From Takakia lepidozioides (Eukaryota; Streptophyta; Takakiopsida; Takakiales; Takakiaceae): a stretch of 64,000 nt of DNA. Numbering within the stretch: position 1 is the first letter of the stretch; each line of letters opens with the position of its first letter. The stretch lies in NCBI GenBank assembly GCA_030704615.1, contig CM060732.1, positions 78,411,053-78,475,052 of the forward strand, read 5' to 3'. The position numbers and the translations under genes are program-made. Of the stretch, positions 43,496-52,824 are shown piece after piece. Under the pieces are notes generated by a model. The model made no database searches. It had not been told where the DNA came from and saw nothing but the letters and a program-made list of their open reading frames with translations.

Positions 43496-44769
43496 TCTCC
43501 CTCATATGAGCTGTACTTAGCCTCTGCAGCGTTGTTCGAGCGGCTAGCGTAAGCCACTACGAACTCTCTTCCCTCATCATCCACCTGTGTGAGCACCGCT
43601 CCAAGCCCCAGCATGCTCCAATCCGTATGCAGCTGAAAGGGACGCCCCCTGATAGGTCGTCTCAAGATAGGCGCCGAGGTCAACCTCGCCTTGAGCTCTT
43701 GAAAAGCTCGTTCCTGCTCATCTTCCCACTGCCACTCCTGGTCCACCTTGGTCAGCTTGGTTAGAGCCTTTGCAATGGTACTAAATCCCTTGACAAACCG
43801 TCTATAATAGTTTGCCAACCCCATGAAAGCTCGAACTCGGCTCACATCCGTGGGGCGTGGAATTTGTGCAATGGCCTCTACCTTAGTCTGCTGTACCCCC
43901 AATCCTCCAGGATATATCATGTGACCCAGATACTCAATCTGGTTGTGGAAAAACTTGCACTTCCCCGGATGCAACTTCAATCCGTGCGCTCTCAAGCGCT
44001 CCAATACCACCTGAAGGTGTCTCTCATGCTCCTCCATCGTAACACTAAAGATGATGATGTCATCTATGTAGCACCGAGCAAAGTCCACCCCTGCTAGAAT
44101 CCTATCCATGACTCTCTGAAACTCTGCAGGAGCATTCTTAAGCCCAAATGGTAAGAACCGCCACTGATATAGGCAATCCTTGCCGTGCTCATTGATCCCC
44201 CAGAATGCCGTCTTCTGCTTGTCCGCCTCCTTGATTGGCAACTGGTGATATCCGGATCGTAAATCCAAAGTGCTAAAGGCCTTAGCATGCCCGATGGCAT
44301 CAAAGATCTCCTCTGGTGTTGGCATGGCATACTTATCGGACTTGGTCTGACGATTTACAGGCCGGTAATCACCGCACATACGTCTCTCCGTCCAATTGCC
44401 ATAGACATCCTTCTTGGCTGGCATCACTGTGGCTGAAGCATACTCTCCACCAGAGAGCTCCACCAAACCTGCCTCCCAGAGATCTTGAGTCCTCATCTGA
44501 ATCAAAGACCTCTCCATGTCACTGTATCTATAGGGTCTCCGAAAGATTGGCGTGTCAGTGGCCAACTCAATACGGATCTCTTGACCCTTCAGTGCTCCCA
44601 AGTCCTTCAAACTGAAGGCAAAGCAATTCCTGTAAGCCCTCAGGAACCGCCGTATACGTCGTCTCTCTCCTCCGGTGACAATGGGTCCAATGTCAGGCTC
44701 CCAATTGTCCTCCGTAACTACAACCTTAAGTCCAGTGGGCTTAGAGGTAGAGGACGCGTCCCGTGGTTG
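43285..44769 (-). CDS. Element C pol: reverse transcriptase and RNase H
   Basis: The frame is continuous from the TAG at 44772-44770 down to 43285. A linker of about 50 residues leads into the RT start (RRFLRAYRNCFAFSLKDLG). RT motifs are [32 protein letters not shown] and the catalytic YIDDIIIF. RNase H follows, with FQLHTDWSMLGLGAVL, YEGECLAAVWA and LVTDHQPLKWL. A single missing A in GGAAGC near 43373 (GGAAAGC expected) throws the end out of frame, and the integrase frame continues from there. RT copies the element's RNA in the virus-like particle. The open frame has no ATG of its own near its start, in keeping with expression as part of a longer polyprotein. Confidence 0.93.
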   Translation of the reverse strand, partial: QPRDASSTSKPTGLKVVVTEDNWEPDIGPIVTGGERRRIRRFLRAYRNCFAFSLKDLGALKGQEIRIELATDTPIFRRPYRYSDMERSLIQMRTQDLWEAGLVELSGGEYASATVMPAKKDVYGNWTERRMCGDYRPVNRQTKSDKYAMPTPEEIFDAIGHAKAFSTLDLRSGYHQLPIKEADKQKTAFWGINEHGKDCLYQWRFLPFGLKNAPAEFQRVMDRILAGVDFARCYIDDIIIFSVTMEEHERHLQVVLERLRAHGLKLHPGKCKFFHNQIEYLGHMIYPGGLGVQQTKVEAIAQIPRPTDVSRVRAFMGLANYYRRFVKGFSTIAKALTKLTKVDQEWQWEDEQERAFQELKARLTSAPILRRPIRGRPFQLHTDWSMLGLGAVLTQVDDEGREFVVAYASRSNNAAEAKYSSYEGECLAAVWAVAHFRCYLYGNLFTLVTDHQPLKWLMESDKLTGSLHGGHLYSRSMTFRLCIDRVWSIGMRMD

Positions 44770-44772
44770 CTA
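44764..44772 (-). promoter_or_regulatory. In-frame UAG with CARYYA context between methyltransferase and RT
   Basis: On the minus strand the codons are UAG CAA CCA. This fits UAG-CARYYA, the established leaky-stop context first defined for tobamovirus replicase. The methyltransferase frame upstream and the RT linker downstream are the same frame, so about one ribosome in several tens could make a fused product. A chance nonsense mutation cannot be excluded. Confidence 0.5.
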
Positions 44773-46110
44773 TGCTGCAACCTCTTGAGCAGTACTCCCT
44801 ACCTGCTCAGTCAATGACAAGGCATCATCCTGCCCCATCATCTCATCCTTGAGGACCTCCTCAACTCGAGAAGAATCCCCAACCTCATCCATCACAGCCG
44901 CCTTGGCTGCCAACTCCCTCTGAACCTCGAGCACCTCCCACGTGTGCCATGGATGCATGCACCCCGTGGTCCTCATATGCTCGCCCCCACTCACTGCCTG
45001 TACCGTCTCGGTAGGCAGAGAGACCATTGAGGGAAGTGTATTCCGCACTCTGCGTTGCTCAGCTAGAGCCAAGCTGATAATCCAGGTCAAGCAATTGAGA
45101 TCCATTGCTTGCCCCAACACTTGACGACGTGATGCCTCAGAAAGAGACGACACCGCCGTGGTACCAGTGGTAAAACCCATTGCCCGCTCACGCTCGTCAG
45201 CATTAGGCTCCACTAACTGCTGCAACTGAGCATCCCACAGGAGGCCAGGTCCACTATCCCGGAAAGCATGCGATCCTGGGAAGCTGAGCAGTGTAGGTAA
45301 TGCTGCTCGTGGTTGACCCACCTTGTTGACCACTGCCAAAGGCGAACGGTCATCGTGTCTCACACGTTGAGACTGCCTCCCTGTGTCCAGAATGTTATCC
45401 ACTGTGAGATGTGCTGGCCGCTGCACCCCATCAAATGCACGCTTGAGCAGTGCGGGTGGCATCATGTTAGTCCACCATAGCCGTGGACGATGAGCCCGTG
45501 ACCCCACTGTAGCTGCATCCAGCAACACTGCTGACCCAAGCCACGACCGGACTTGATGCACACTGGCCATCACCCTGGCCCGAGAATCGCCCATCAGTGG
45601 CACATTCTCCAAGATGTATGCTGGAGATACAGCTTGATGAAGCTGCAAGTGGCGCAAAACCCGCACCATCTCCCAAAACAGACCCGACCTCGAGTCTCGC
45701 AATCCATTGCCATGCCCGGCTGATGAATGCCCTTGGCAGGGCCAACCTGCCACTACCAGATCAATGGAGCCAACCCGCTCCAAATCCTGCGCCCCCAGCA
45801 ACGAAATGTCTGCTGGCAAGGCCTGCTGATATCCACGAATTGCAGACACCGACAACAACTCAGGGTACCGCTGCACCAACTGAGCAACATGGCGAAGTGA
45901 AACGCGTCGTGCAGTCTCATCCCTCTCCACATACAGGTAACGCCGAACTCGTACACCTGCCTGTAACACAGCAGCCAATCCGGTGCTGATCCCGCCAAAC
46001 AAGTCCAGAAGACAAATGCCTTCATCCGGAGACTGCCACACAATAGGTGTGGTGTCCAATGGAGACAATTGAGGTGGTCCTGGTGCAATCCCACACTCTC
46101 CTCCTCTCCT
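44770..46110 (-). CDS. Cytosine-C5 DNA methyltransferase domain of element C
   Basis: Numbering from 46068, about 433 residues carry the C5-methyltransferase motifs in order. Motif I is LLDLFGGISTG (20-30), the SAM site. Motif IV is AGWPCQGHS, with catalytic Cys111. Motif VI is ENV (154-156). Motif VIII is RAHRPR (191-196). After a target-recognition region of about 90 residues come ERERAMGF (292-299) and a motif X-like LGQAMDLNCL (318-327). All catalytic residues are present, so the domain looks active. It would transfer methyl groups from SAM to DNA cytosine. It follows the protease by a -1 frame step and shares its frame with RT across one UAG. Subfamily is uncertain, and the single-block layout and the ERxxGF segment recall DNMT3-like enzymes. 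There is no ATG at its start, so it is probably made as part of Pol. Confidence 0.92.
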   Translation of the reverse strand, partial: RRGGECGIAPGPPQLSPLDTTPIVWQSPDEGICLLDLFGGISTGLAAVLQAGVRVRRYLYVERDETARRVSLRHVAQLVQRYPELLSVSAIRGYQQALPADISLLGAQDLERVGSIDLVVAGWPCQGHSSAGHGNGLRDSRSGLFWEMVRVLRHLQLHQAVSPAYILENVPLMGDSRARVMASVHQVRSWLGSAVLLDAATVGSRAHRPRLWWTNMMPPALLKRAFDGVQRPAHLTVDNILDTGRQSQRVRHDDRSPLAVVNKVGQPRAALPTLLSFPGSHAFRDSGPGLLWDAQLQQLVEPNADERERAMGFTTGTTAVSSLSEASRRQVLGQAMDLNCLTWIISLALAEQRRVRNTLPSMVSLPTETVQAVSGGEHMRTTGCMHPWHTWEVLEVQRELAAKAAVMDEVGDSSRVEEVLKDEMMGQDDALSLTEQVGSTAQEVAA

Positions 46111-47525
46111 GACGGTACAAAAGCCTCCACCCAGGCTTGTTGCACCCGTCGATCAGCATCCCGCTGCAAATCCTTGCTCGTGCCCCACAATGGAGTCTGA
46201 GCAACCATGGTAGGCAACTCCGCCATACCATACATGTCATCCTGCTCTCCCGGAGGTGGTACATCCTCTGAATGAGCATTGCCCTCAAGCAACTCTCTAG
46301 GCCAACTCACTGCCGCTGTGAATGCTGCTAGTGTCGGCATCTTGCCTCGCTGGGCAACCGCAACTCCTCCTATGAACGTCACAGGGAGCTGCACACGCCG
46401 GCCCTCCCCTGACTGCCATGCAGGCCTATAGGAAGCTGACTCCTCCCAAAAATCCAGGGTGAAGCCCATGGGGTACAACACTGCCCCACCAACCAGGACA
46501 TCGTATGAGACTGCGTCTGTCACAATGGCCTTGGCTCGCATCACTGAGCCATCTGTAGGGTGATCCGGCCGTAGTCTGATAGCCAACTCATGCCGTGTCA
46601 TGCCCCGAGCCTGCTCCGATCCTCCCAGAGACGTCTGTATCTGGAAAGGACAAGGCTCCATATCCGCCTCCGTGAGGCCCAAGCCTGCAATAGCAGCTCT
46701 GCCCAGCATCAGTGGCTGAGCTCCCGAGTCCAACAAGACTCGCAGTGGCCGGTACCTCTTGCCTGCCGGTCCACTCAAACAGAAAATGTCATCCTGGTTG
46801 TCTAACATGACAACTCCAGGTGTCACCATGGCGCGCTCAATGGCTGGCCTAGCTGGCAGCTCCATCAACCTGGCAGCTGCAGCTTGCCATGGCGCCGCCG
46901 TGGCAGTCTTGACCCTCAAATCCGAGGATCCCTCCGGCACTACACCTCCCACTATCTCCGCAGAAGATGAAGTAACCTCCCCACTCTCACAGAGTGTAGC
47001 TGCCAGCCTGAACACCTCAGCTGGTCTTACCCCGGCGTCGCAATCATGGTAGCCGAAGAACAATGGAGCCTGGCACACAGATGTGGCCGCTCCTAGCAGC
47101 ACACTAGCTGCCGTAGCCTTGGCAACACTAGGTAGTGGTGCTACCCGTGTAGCTCTCCCCAATGGCATAGTGACCTCCGCCTCGGTAACAGTCGGGCGAG
47201 AACTAGGTGCCATGGATGGCGTCGACACTGTCTCCGCCAATGTGAATGACTGAGGAAGCCTAGCCTGACGGCTTGCCTCCCCACGCTGTGGATCCAACTC
47301 CACCTCTGCACCTCGTGGCTCAGGAACTCGTGCTGCTCCTCGAGTCACGGCTGCAGCAGACTCCACCTGCACTAGTGGTAGTGCTGCTCCACACATGAAT
47401 CCCATGCCTCCCATATCTCCTCCCTCAGGAGCAGGAGGTGGACCATCCGGCCTTAGAGCCGGTACCACCTGAGCTGTAGCCATGGCAGCGAGCCTCTGCT
47501 CTAGCTGCTGAAGCCGGTTGGCCAT
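46111..47525 (-). CDS. Element C aspartic protease region (gag-pol linker)
   Basis: The ATG at 47525 is in strong context (G at -3 and +4) and overlaps the end of gag by 25 bases in a -1 frame. The first 250 residues are Ala/Pro-rich linker starting with a short coiled-coil-like MANRLQQLEQRLAAM. The retroviral-type protease active site is LLDSGAQ (Asp266-Gly268), followed by a flap-like region and DVLVGGAVL. The frame stays open to 45753, overlapping the methyltransferase in another frame, but the meaningful sequence leaves it around 46110. Protease would cut Gag and Pol. Confidence 0.88.
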
Positions 47526-48934
47526 GCCTTGGTCAACACCCTGACCTCCGCGTCCTTGGCCACGTTGAGCTTGCCCTTGGCCTCGTGGCTGGCCACCTCG
47601 TCCCTCTGGGCTGCTCCACCTCGCCCCCGGCCACCATTGTTCCCTTGGAACTGGCCTGGGCGCAACTCAGGATGCAAACCATAACACTGAGCCTCTCCAT
47701 GCCCGTGTTTGCCACAATGCCCACACTGTAACTGTGCAGGCTGTGCATGTGCCGGCCCTTTGCCTCCCTCTGGACAATCCTTCTTGACATGGGGTCCTCC
47801 ACATGTCCAGCACACCACATCCGCCCGTTGTTGGCCAGCAAATGAAGGGAGAGACCCCTGCATCTGAGGTCCTCTCTGCCCTTCCCTGAGCTTCACCTGA
47901 GCCCCCTTGTTGCCTTGAGCACGTTGAGGTAGTGGTTGGCTAGGAGCACCACTACCCCGTGGTGTCTCCTTAGCAAATCCCACCATGACCACTCGTTCCT
48001 CCACCATGTTGAGCTCTATCCGCTCTGCCAGCAAAAACACATTTGCTAAGGTGGGTTGGGCCGCTTGTAGGAGAGTTGCATCCCGCACCCTTCTCCTCAG
48101 CTCCTTGTCCAATATCCCATACCAGAATTGGACTGCCTGAGCTTCCGTAACCCCTTGGGTTACATTTATCAAGCGCCTCATGCGAGTGAAAGCCTCCCTC
48201 AAGCTCTCGGTCGGCTTCCGTTGGAACTCTTGCAAGCTCCGCAACTTCTCTGTCCTCACCCCTTGGTAGTTCCCTCTCAACTCTTCGAAGAACTCCACGA
48301 CAGGGTTGAAGGCAGGCACGGGTGCTAGTGCTGGTGCGGTAGTGGCTTGGGTGGACGTCGTAGCTACTGTACCACCAGTCCCACTGCTGCCTGCTGAAGC
48401 TGCCGGTGCAGCGGCAGGTGTAGCCACTGCCCTCGTGGCTCTAGTGCCCCTAGTGATGGAGACATAGTCGGGTGACCAGTACATCCTCCACTCCTCGATC
48501 TCAACCTCATGCCCCCGCCTGAACTCATGGTAATCATCCATAGGCGGCCCCTCAAGGTGCTGAAACAGCCCTTTCCATGCCATGAACGGCGTAAATAGTT
48601 GTGGATTGCGCATTTGCTGCAAATCACACCAACTATCAAACTCTTGGATAAAATCATCCAACTCAATGGTGCCCACCGCCCCAGAGTACCTTCGTGGCCC
48701 CTTGGTAGCTCCATACATCTCCTCCATTGTGTCCCACAACAATGGCAAAGAAACAACTTGCACCGCCGGTATGAGTCCTCCTGATTCACAATCCGAATCA
48801 GAACCTTCCGTAGAAGACACAGGAGGTGAAGGTGGCCTAAACCGCACACCTCGTCTCGTGTACCCACTAGTATCGCTAGTGCTCGAACCGGCACTGTCCC
48901 CAGCAACTAGTGGCACCTCCGTGTTGACACTCAA
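47501..48934 (-). CDS. Element C gag with two zinc knuckles
   Basis: The 477-codon open frame encodes a capsid-like region (residues ~60-300) with ELDDFIQEFDSWCDL, FFEELRGNYQGVRT and SLREAFTRMRRLINV, typical of retrotransposon Gag. Two CCHC-type knuckles follow, CWTCGGPHVKKDC (~375-387) and CGHCGKHGHGEAQC (~404-417). The tail is Gly/Arg-rich. No in-frame ATG stands at the upstream limit, so the start is either a downstream Met near residue 70 or lost to an indel near 48935. Gag forms the particle and packages element RNA. Confidence 0.9.
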   Translation of the reverse strand: MSVNTEVPLVAGDSAGSSTSDTSGYTRRGVRFRPPSPPVSSTEGSDSDCESGGLIPAVQVVSLPLLWDTMEEMYGATKGPRRYSGAVGTIELDDFIQEFDSWCDLQQMRNPQLFTPFMAWKGLFQHLEGPPMDDYHEFRRGHEVEIEEWRMYWSPDYVSITRGTRATRAVATPAAAPAASAGSSGTGGTVATTSTQATTAPALAPVPAFNPVVEFFEELRGNYQGVRTEKLRSLQEFQRKPTESLREAFTRMRRLINVTQGVTEAQAVQFWYGILDKELRRRVRDATLLQAAQPTLANVFLLAERIELNMVEERVVMVGFAKETPRGSGAPSQPLPQRAQGNKGAQVKLREGQRGPQMQGSLPSFAGQQRADVVCWTCGGPHVKKDCPEGGKGPAHAQPAQLQCGHCGKHGHGEAQCYGLHPELRPGQFQGNNGGRGRGGAAQRDEVASHEAKGKLNVAKDAEVRVLTKAWPTGFSS

Positions 48935-49587
48935 CCGGTCATGAACATGTCCCTAACCCCCTCTCCACAAGGTAACCGGGTAGAGAACCTGTTGCGGCTT
49001 ATGGTTTGGAATACTAAGTTCCTAACATAGCCTACACCTGTACCTGCATCCACCGCAAGCACTCCTATGGTTGGCTGGTCACTCACCTCCAACCTCACCA
49101 CAGGAGAAACAATGATGGTCTGGCTGGTCATCACCCCAGCCTCACCATCGACAGCATGCTCTAGGACTGGCCGGTGATCAAATCCGGACCAATCACCTAT
49201 AAAAACAAGCGCCCACACAAAACTAGCATGGCGCACAGTCAAGCATGCAGGTATGGAGGGGATCCAAACACAAGAAATCAGATCGACAACTCCCCCACAC
49301 CAAAACAACTCCACGGTGTTGCTCCTGCAAGGACACCCCAGCCCAAACCCGGACTGACTCTTGCCTCCACCTACGGAAAGGTCTTGGCCTAATGAGAGGG
49401 TGGAAACTACGAGGAAGAGAAGCTAAAGCAATGCCTAACCCCAGCATGCTCTCATCCCAACACTCTGCCTCTCCTCTCTATCCTCACTTGCATGACCATG
49501 GGAATATCATGAAGATACTCCTCAAACCGCCCTCCACGAGCTTCAAAATTTGGCCTTCCAGACCACATGCCAGTCCTTAGGCAGTCC
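48935..49587 (-). other. Leader of element C next to gag
   Basis: Non-coding sequence upstream of gag on the minus strand. I could not identify a primer-binding site matching initiator tRNA-Met here or next to the right LTR. Confidence 0.5.
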
Positions 49588-51058
49588 ACCAGTGCCTCCA
49601 CGAGTCAGCACAGGCCGTCCACAGGTCAACACGGCCACCACAGACCAGCACAGGCCCACACAGCTCACTGGTCAGGCCGTCACAGTCCCACAGGCCACTG
49701 GGCACAGCCTGTCGCAGCCCTCACAGCCTCAACAGCCTGTCACAGCACAAACGCCTCAAGGCTCACTTCCACGGCCTGTCACACAGCCTGACCAGCCGTC
49801 ACAGCCCCACAGGCCACAGGGCACAGCCTGTCACAGCCCCCACACACAGCCCTCAACGCCCTCACAGCCTGCCACAGCCACCCACAGCCCGTCACAGCCC
49901 CACAGCCTCACAGCCTCACACCCTCACACCACACACCCGTCACAGCCCCCAGGGCACAGGGCACAACCCTGTCACAGCCCCTCACAGCCCTCACAGCCCC
50001 AAAGGCCTCAGGCACGGCCTGTCACAGCCCCTCACAGCCCGTCACAGCCCCAAAGGCCATGGGCACGGCCTGTCACAGCAGCCATCACACCACAGCCAAT
50101 CCCCCTCACAGCACTGCCTTCACAGCCCCCCAAGCCATCACAGCCTTCACAGCCCCTCACACAACCCTCAACCCACACCTCACACACACGACAGCCCTCA
50201 CAGCCTCAGCACCCTGTCACACCCCTCACAGCCCGTCACAGCCCCAAAGGCCATGGGCACACAGCCTTCACAGCTCGCCACAGCCTTCACAGCCCGTCAC
50301 AACACACCTCCCCAAGGCCTCAGGGCACAGCCTGTCACAGCCCCGCACAGCCCGTCACAGCCCCAAAGGCCACTGGGCACAGCCTGTCACAGCCTGACAC
50401 ACACATCAGCCCGTCCCAGCCCCACATCCTCACACACAGGGCACAGCCTGTCACAGCCCATCACAGCCCATCATAGCCGGTCACAGCTCCACAGCCTGTC
50501 ACAGCCCGTCACAGCCCCACAGGCCACTGGGCACAGCCTGTCACAGCCCGTCACAGCCCCACAGGGCACAGGGCACAGCCTGTCACAGCCCCTCACAGCC
50601 CGTCACAGCCCAAAGGCCTCAGGCACGGCCTGTCACAGCCCGTCACAGCCCCAAAGGCCACTGGGCACAGCCTTCACAGCCTGACACAGCTTGCCACAGC
50701 CTGTCACAGCCCGTCACAGCCCCACAGGCCACTGGGCACAGCCTGTCACAGCCCATCACAGCCCCACAGGCCATGGGCACAACAGCCTGTCACAGCTCGC
50801 CACAGCCTGTCACAGCCCGTCACAGCCCCACAGGCCTCAGGGCACAGTCTGTCACAGCCCCGCACAGCCTGTCACAGCTCGCCACAGCCTGACACAGCCC
50901 GCACAGCCCCACAGGGCACAGGGCCAGCCTGTCACAGTCCCTCACAGCCACGCCCGTCACAGCCCCAAAGGCCTCAGGCACAGCCTGTCACAGCCCCAAA
51001 GGCCACTGGGCACAGCCTGTCACAGCCTGACACAGCCCGTCACAGCCCCACACATGGC
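49588..51058 (+). repeat. Minisatellite of CACAGCCTGT/CACAGCCCGT words in the C leader
   Basis: About 1.5 kb of 10-bp CACAGCCYRT units grouped into ~50-60-bp higher-order repeats by the spacer CCCACAGGCCACTGGG. A 308-codon frame across it (Ser/Gln/Pro/His only) is a repeat artefact. Confidence 0.92.
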
Positions 51059-51539
51059 CGCTCTGGCAGTTTAGCCATTTCTCCAAGGGGTTTAGCCACG
51101 CCAAGCTAGGGTTTGTGTCTCTTGGACTCTAGGCTTCTTTCCACCGAGCTATGGTGGCTGTGAGGAAATCAGCAAGGTATCCTTGCTCTTTCGGCTCCCA
51201 CACACCACCATAGTAGCCCTAAGCCATGAGGTGGTTGCCACAAACCAAGCCTTCTTTCTCACTTAGCCTCCCCAACCACGCCACTAAACTCAATGGCAAA
51301 CAACCAAGCCCTGCTGGTTCCCAGCCCTTGTGAGCACTCATTCAAGCACTCCCCTCATTGACCATAGCATCTGTCTTAGAGCCTATTCCAGCCCTCTACA
51401 CCTGTTGCTTCAAGAGTTGCGCTCCCTCCAAGCTTGAAGTTGAAACCCCAACTCACATAGGCCCTACAAGTGCTGTTCTTTCACTCCAAGTGGAAACCAG
51501 CCCTAGACCTTCCGTTCTAGCTCTCTAAGGCTTGAAACA

Positions 51540-51835
51540 AGAGCCTCAATGGGCTGAAGGCATGCTCCACACATGCCCCACTCTCACCATAAGAGAATCA
51601 GCTCCTTTGCTTCATTTCTCGCACCCACAAACCTGAAAGTGCAAGCCTTCATCAGGCTGATAGCATGCTCCACACATGCATTGCCCTCACATAAGGGAAG
51701 TCAGCCCTTCCACTTCCTTGCTTGCCCTCCAAGCTTGAAGATGGAAGCTTCAATGAGCTGAATACATGCTCCACACATGCAACCTCTTCACACAAGAGAT
51801 ATCAGCCCCCTATCTTGGCTCCTTGGCTCCTTGAT
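51540..51835 (+). repeat. ~110-bp imperfect tandem repeats in the C leader
   Basis: Three units share CATGCTCCACACATGC and an ACAYAAGRGAAKTCAGC block, starting near 51560, 51665 and 51765. Related but looser copies of the AAGCTTGAA block lie on either side. Non-coding. Confidence 0.75.
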
Positions 51836-52493
51836 GCTCTCTAAGACAAGACTAAGCACTCCACAGCCTTTGCCAAGCTCCTGAAACCCTAAGACTTACA
51901 TTTCCAGCCACAAGACACTTCTCTTGTGGTGCAAGAGCTCTTCTTCCAGCTCTGAAACCCTAGGTGCACATTCCATGGCCTTGCCGCACCTCTTAGCTCC
52001 TGTTCCACCATGCTCTTGCCATGACAAGAGCCCTCTCAATGCTGAAGCTCGAGATTGAAACCCAATCTCACCACACTCCACAAAGTGCATTGATTTGCCG
52101 CAAGCCAAATCAGCCCTTTCGCTTGGTCTTGCAATCCTTCACACAATGAAAGCTCGCATTCCCAAGTCCAGTTCTCAGCTTTGCCACCAAAGCCACTATA
52201 ACCTGCTCTTGACTGGTCCTCTTCCCAATCGTGCTTGCTCATGCATGTACACAATCTGGAACCATCAAGGTGCTCTGGAATTACCTGCAGCATGGTGCTT
52301 TCATCTCTGAAGCTGAAGATCAAATGCCAAGGTCTACCACCTCGTAACCCACATCGCCTCCGCTTCTAACAACCAAGAGCTCCACGGTGCTCCTTGCATA
52401 ACAATTTGGTTTCTCTCATTCTCAAGCAAAAACCACAAGTGCTACAACTAACTCGTATCTAGCACTCATAGATACGAGCTCATCTTTCTCGAG
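51836..52493 (-). other. Leader of element C adjoining the right LTR core
   Basis: No gene is seen. CTCATCTTTCTCGAG at 52479-52493 is the inverse of CTCGAGAAAGATGAG inside the LTR core, giving a potential hairpin at the LTR edge. Confidence 0.5.
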
Positions 52494-52820
52494 TGATAAA
52501 GAAGAAGAATACAAGCACAAGCTCATGCGAGCTCACAAAGCTGAAGCATAAACTCATGCATATATAACCTCATCACTCAAATACAAGTCAAGCCAAGTGC
52601 ACCCCACGCCATGGGGAATCCACACTACGGCGCCATAGCTAGGCGCGGTGAGGCTCAACTCGAGAAAGATGAGCCTCCCGCGCTTGCCGTGAAGATAACC
52701 ACCCCAGGGCCTAAATCTGCCTTGACCCCTGGATTGACACTTGGGCCAATCCCAAATGTCAATATGTAAAAGCTAGCTATTTCCTAGCTAGTTTCACACT
52801 AGTGGTAAAATAACTTGATA
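52494..52820 (-). repeat. 5' LTR core of element C
   Basis: 327 bp identical to 40859-41185 except that the terminal dinucleotide reads TA instead of CA. It contains GCATATATAAC (minus-strand TATATA) as a candidate TATA box. It may extend further left than the part shared with the 3' LTR. Confidence 0.85.
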
Positions 52821-52824
52821 GGGG

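Larger units (their letters stand above)
40670..52820 (-). mobile_element. Element C: Ty3/gypsy retrotransposon with DNA methyltransferase and PHD finger
   Basis: A 12.15-kb insertion in the PPR array, flanked by GGGG. Minus-strand order is 5' LTR (right), long repeat-rich leader, gag, protease, cytosine-C5 DNA methyltransferase, RT/RNase H, integrase with C-terminal PHD finger, 3' LTR (left). The integrase-last order and D,D35E spacing place it in Ty3/gypsy. It is unlike chromoviruses A and B because it has no chromodomain. The comparable 327 bp of the LTRs are identical except at the last CA/TA. Coding damage is light: one single-base deletion in RNase H plus unresolved frame steps. Confidence 0.93.

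Noticed and set aside
46022-46288. Separate small gene overlapping the protease/methyltransferase junction
   Set aside because: It is the third reading frame across the frame-step region, with no domain.
49550-50476. 308-codon open frame rich in Ser, Gln, Pro and His
   Set aside because: It is the translation of a CACAGCCYRT minisatellite. Similar frames exist in other registers, and nothing in it is non-repetitive.
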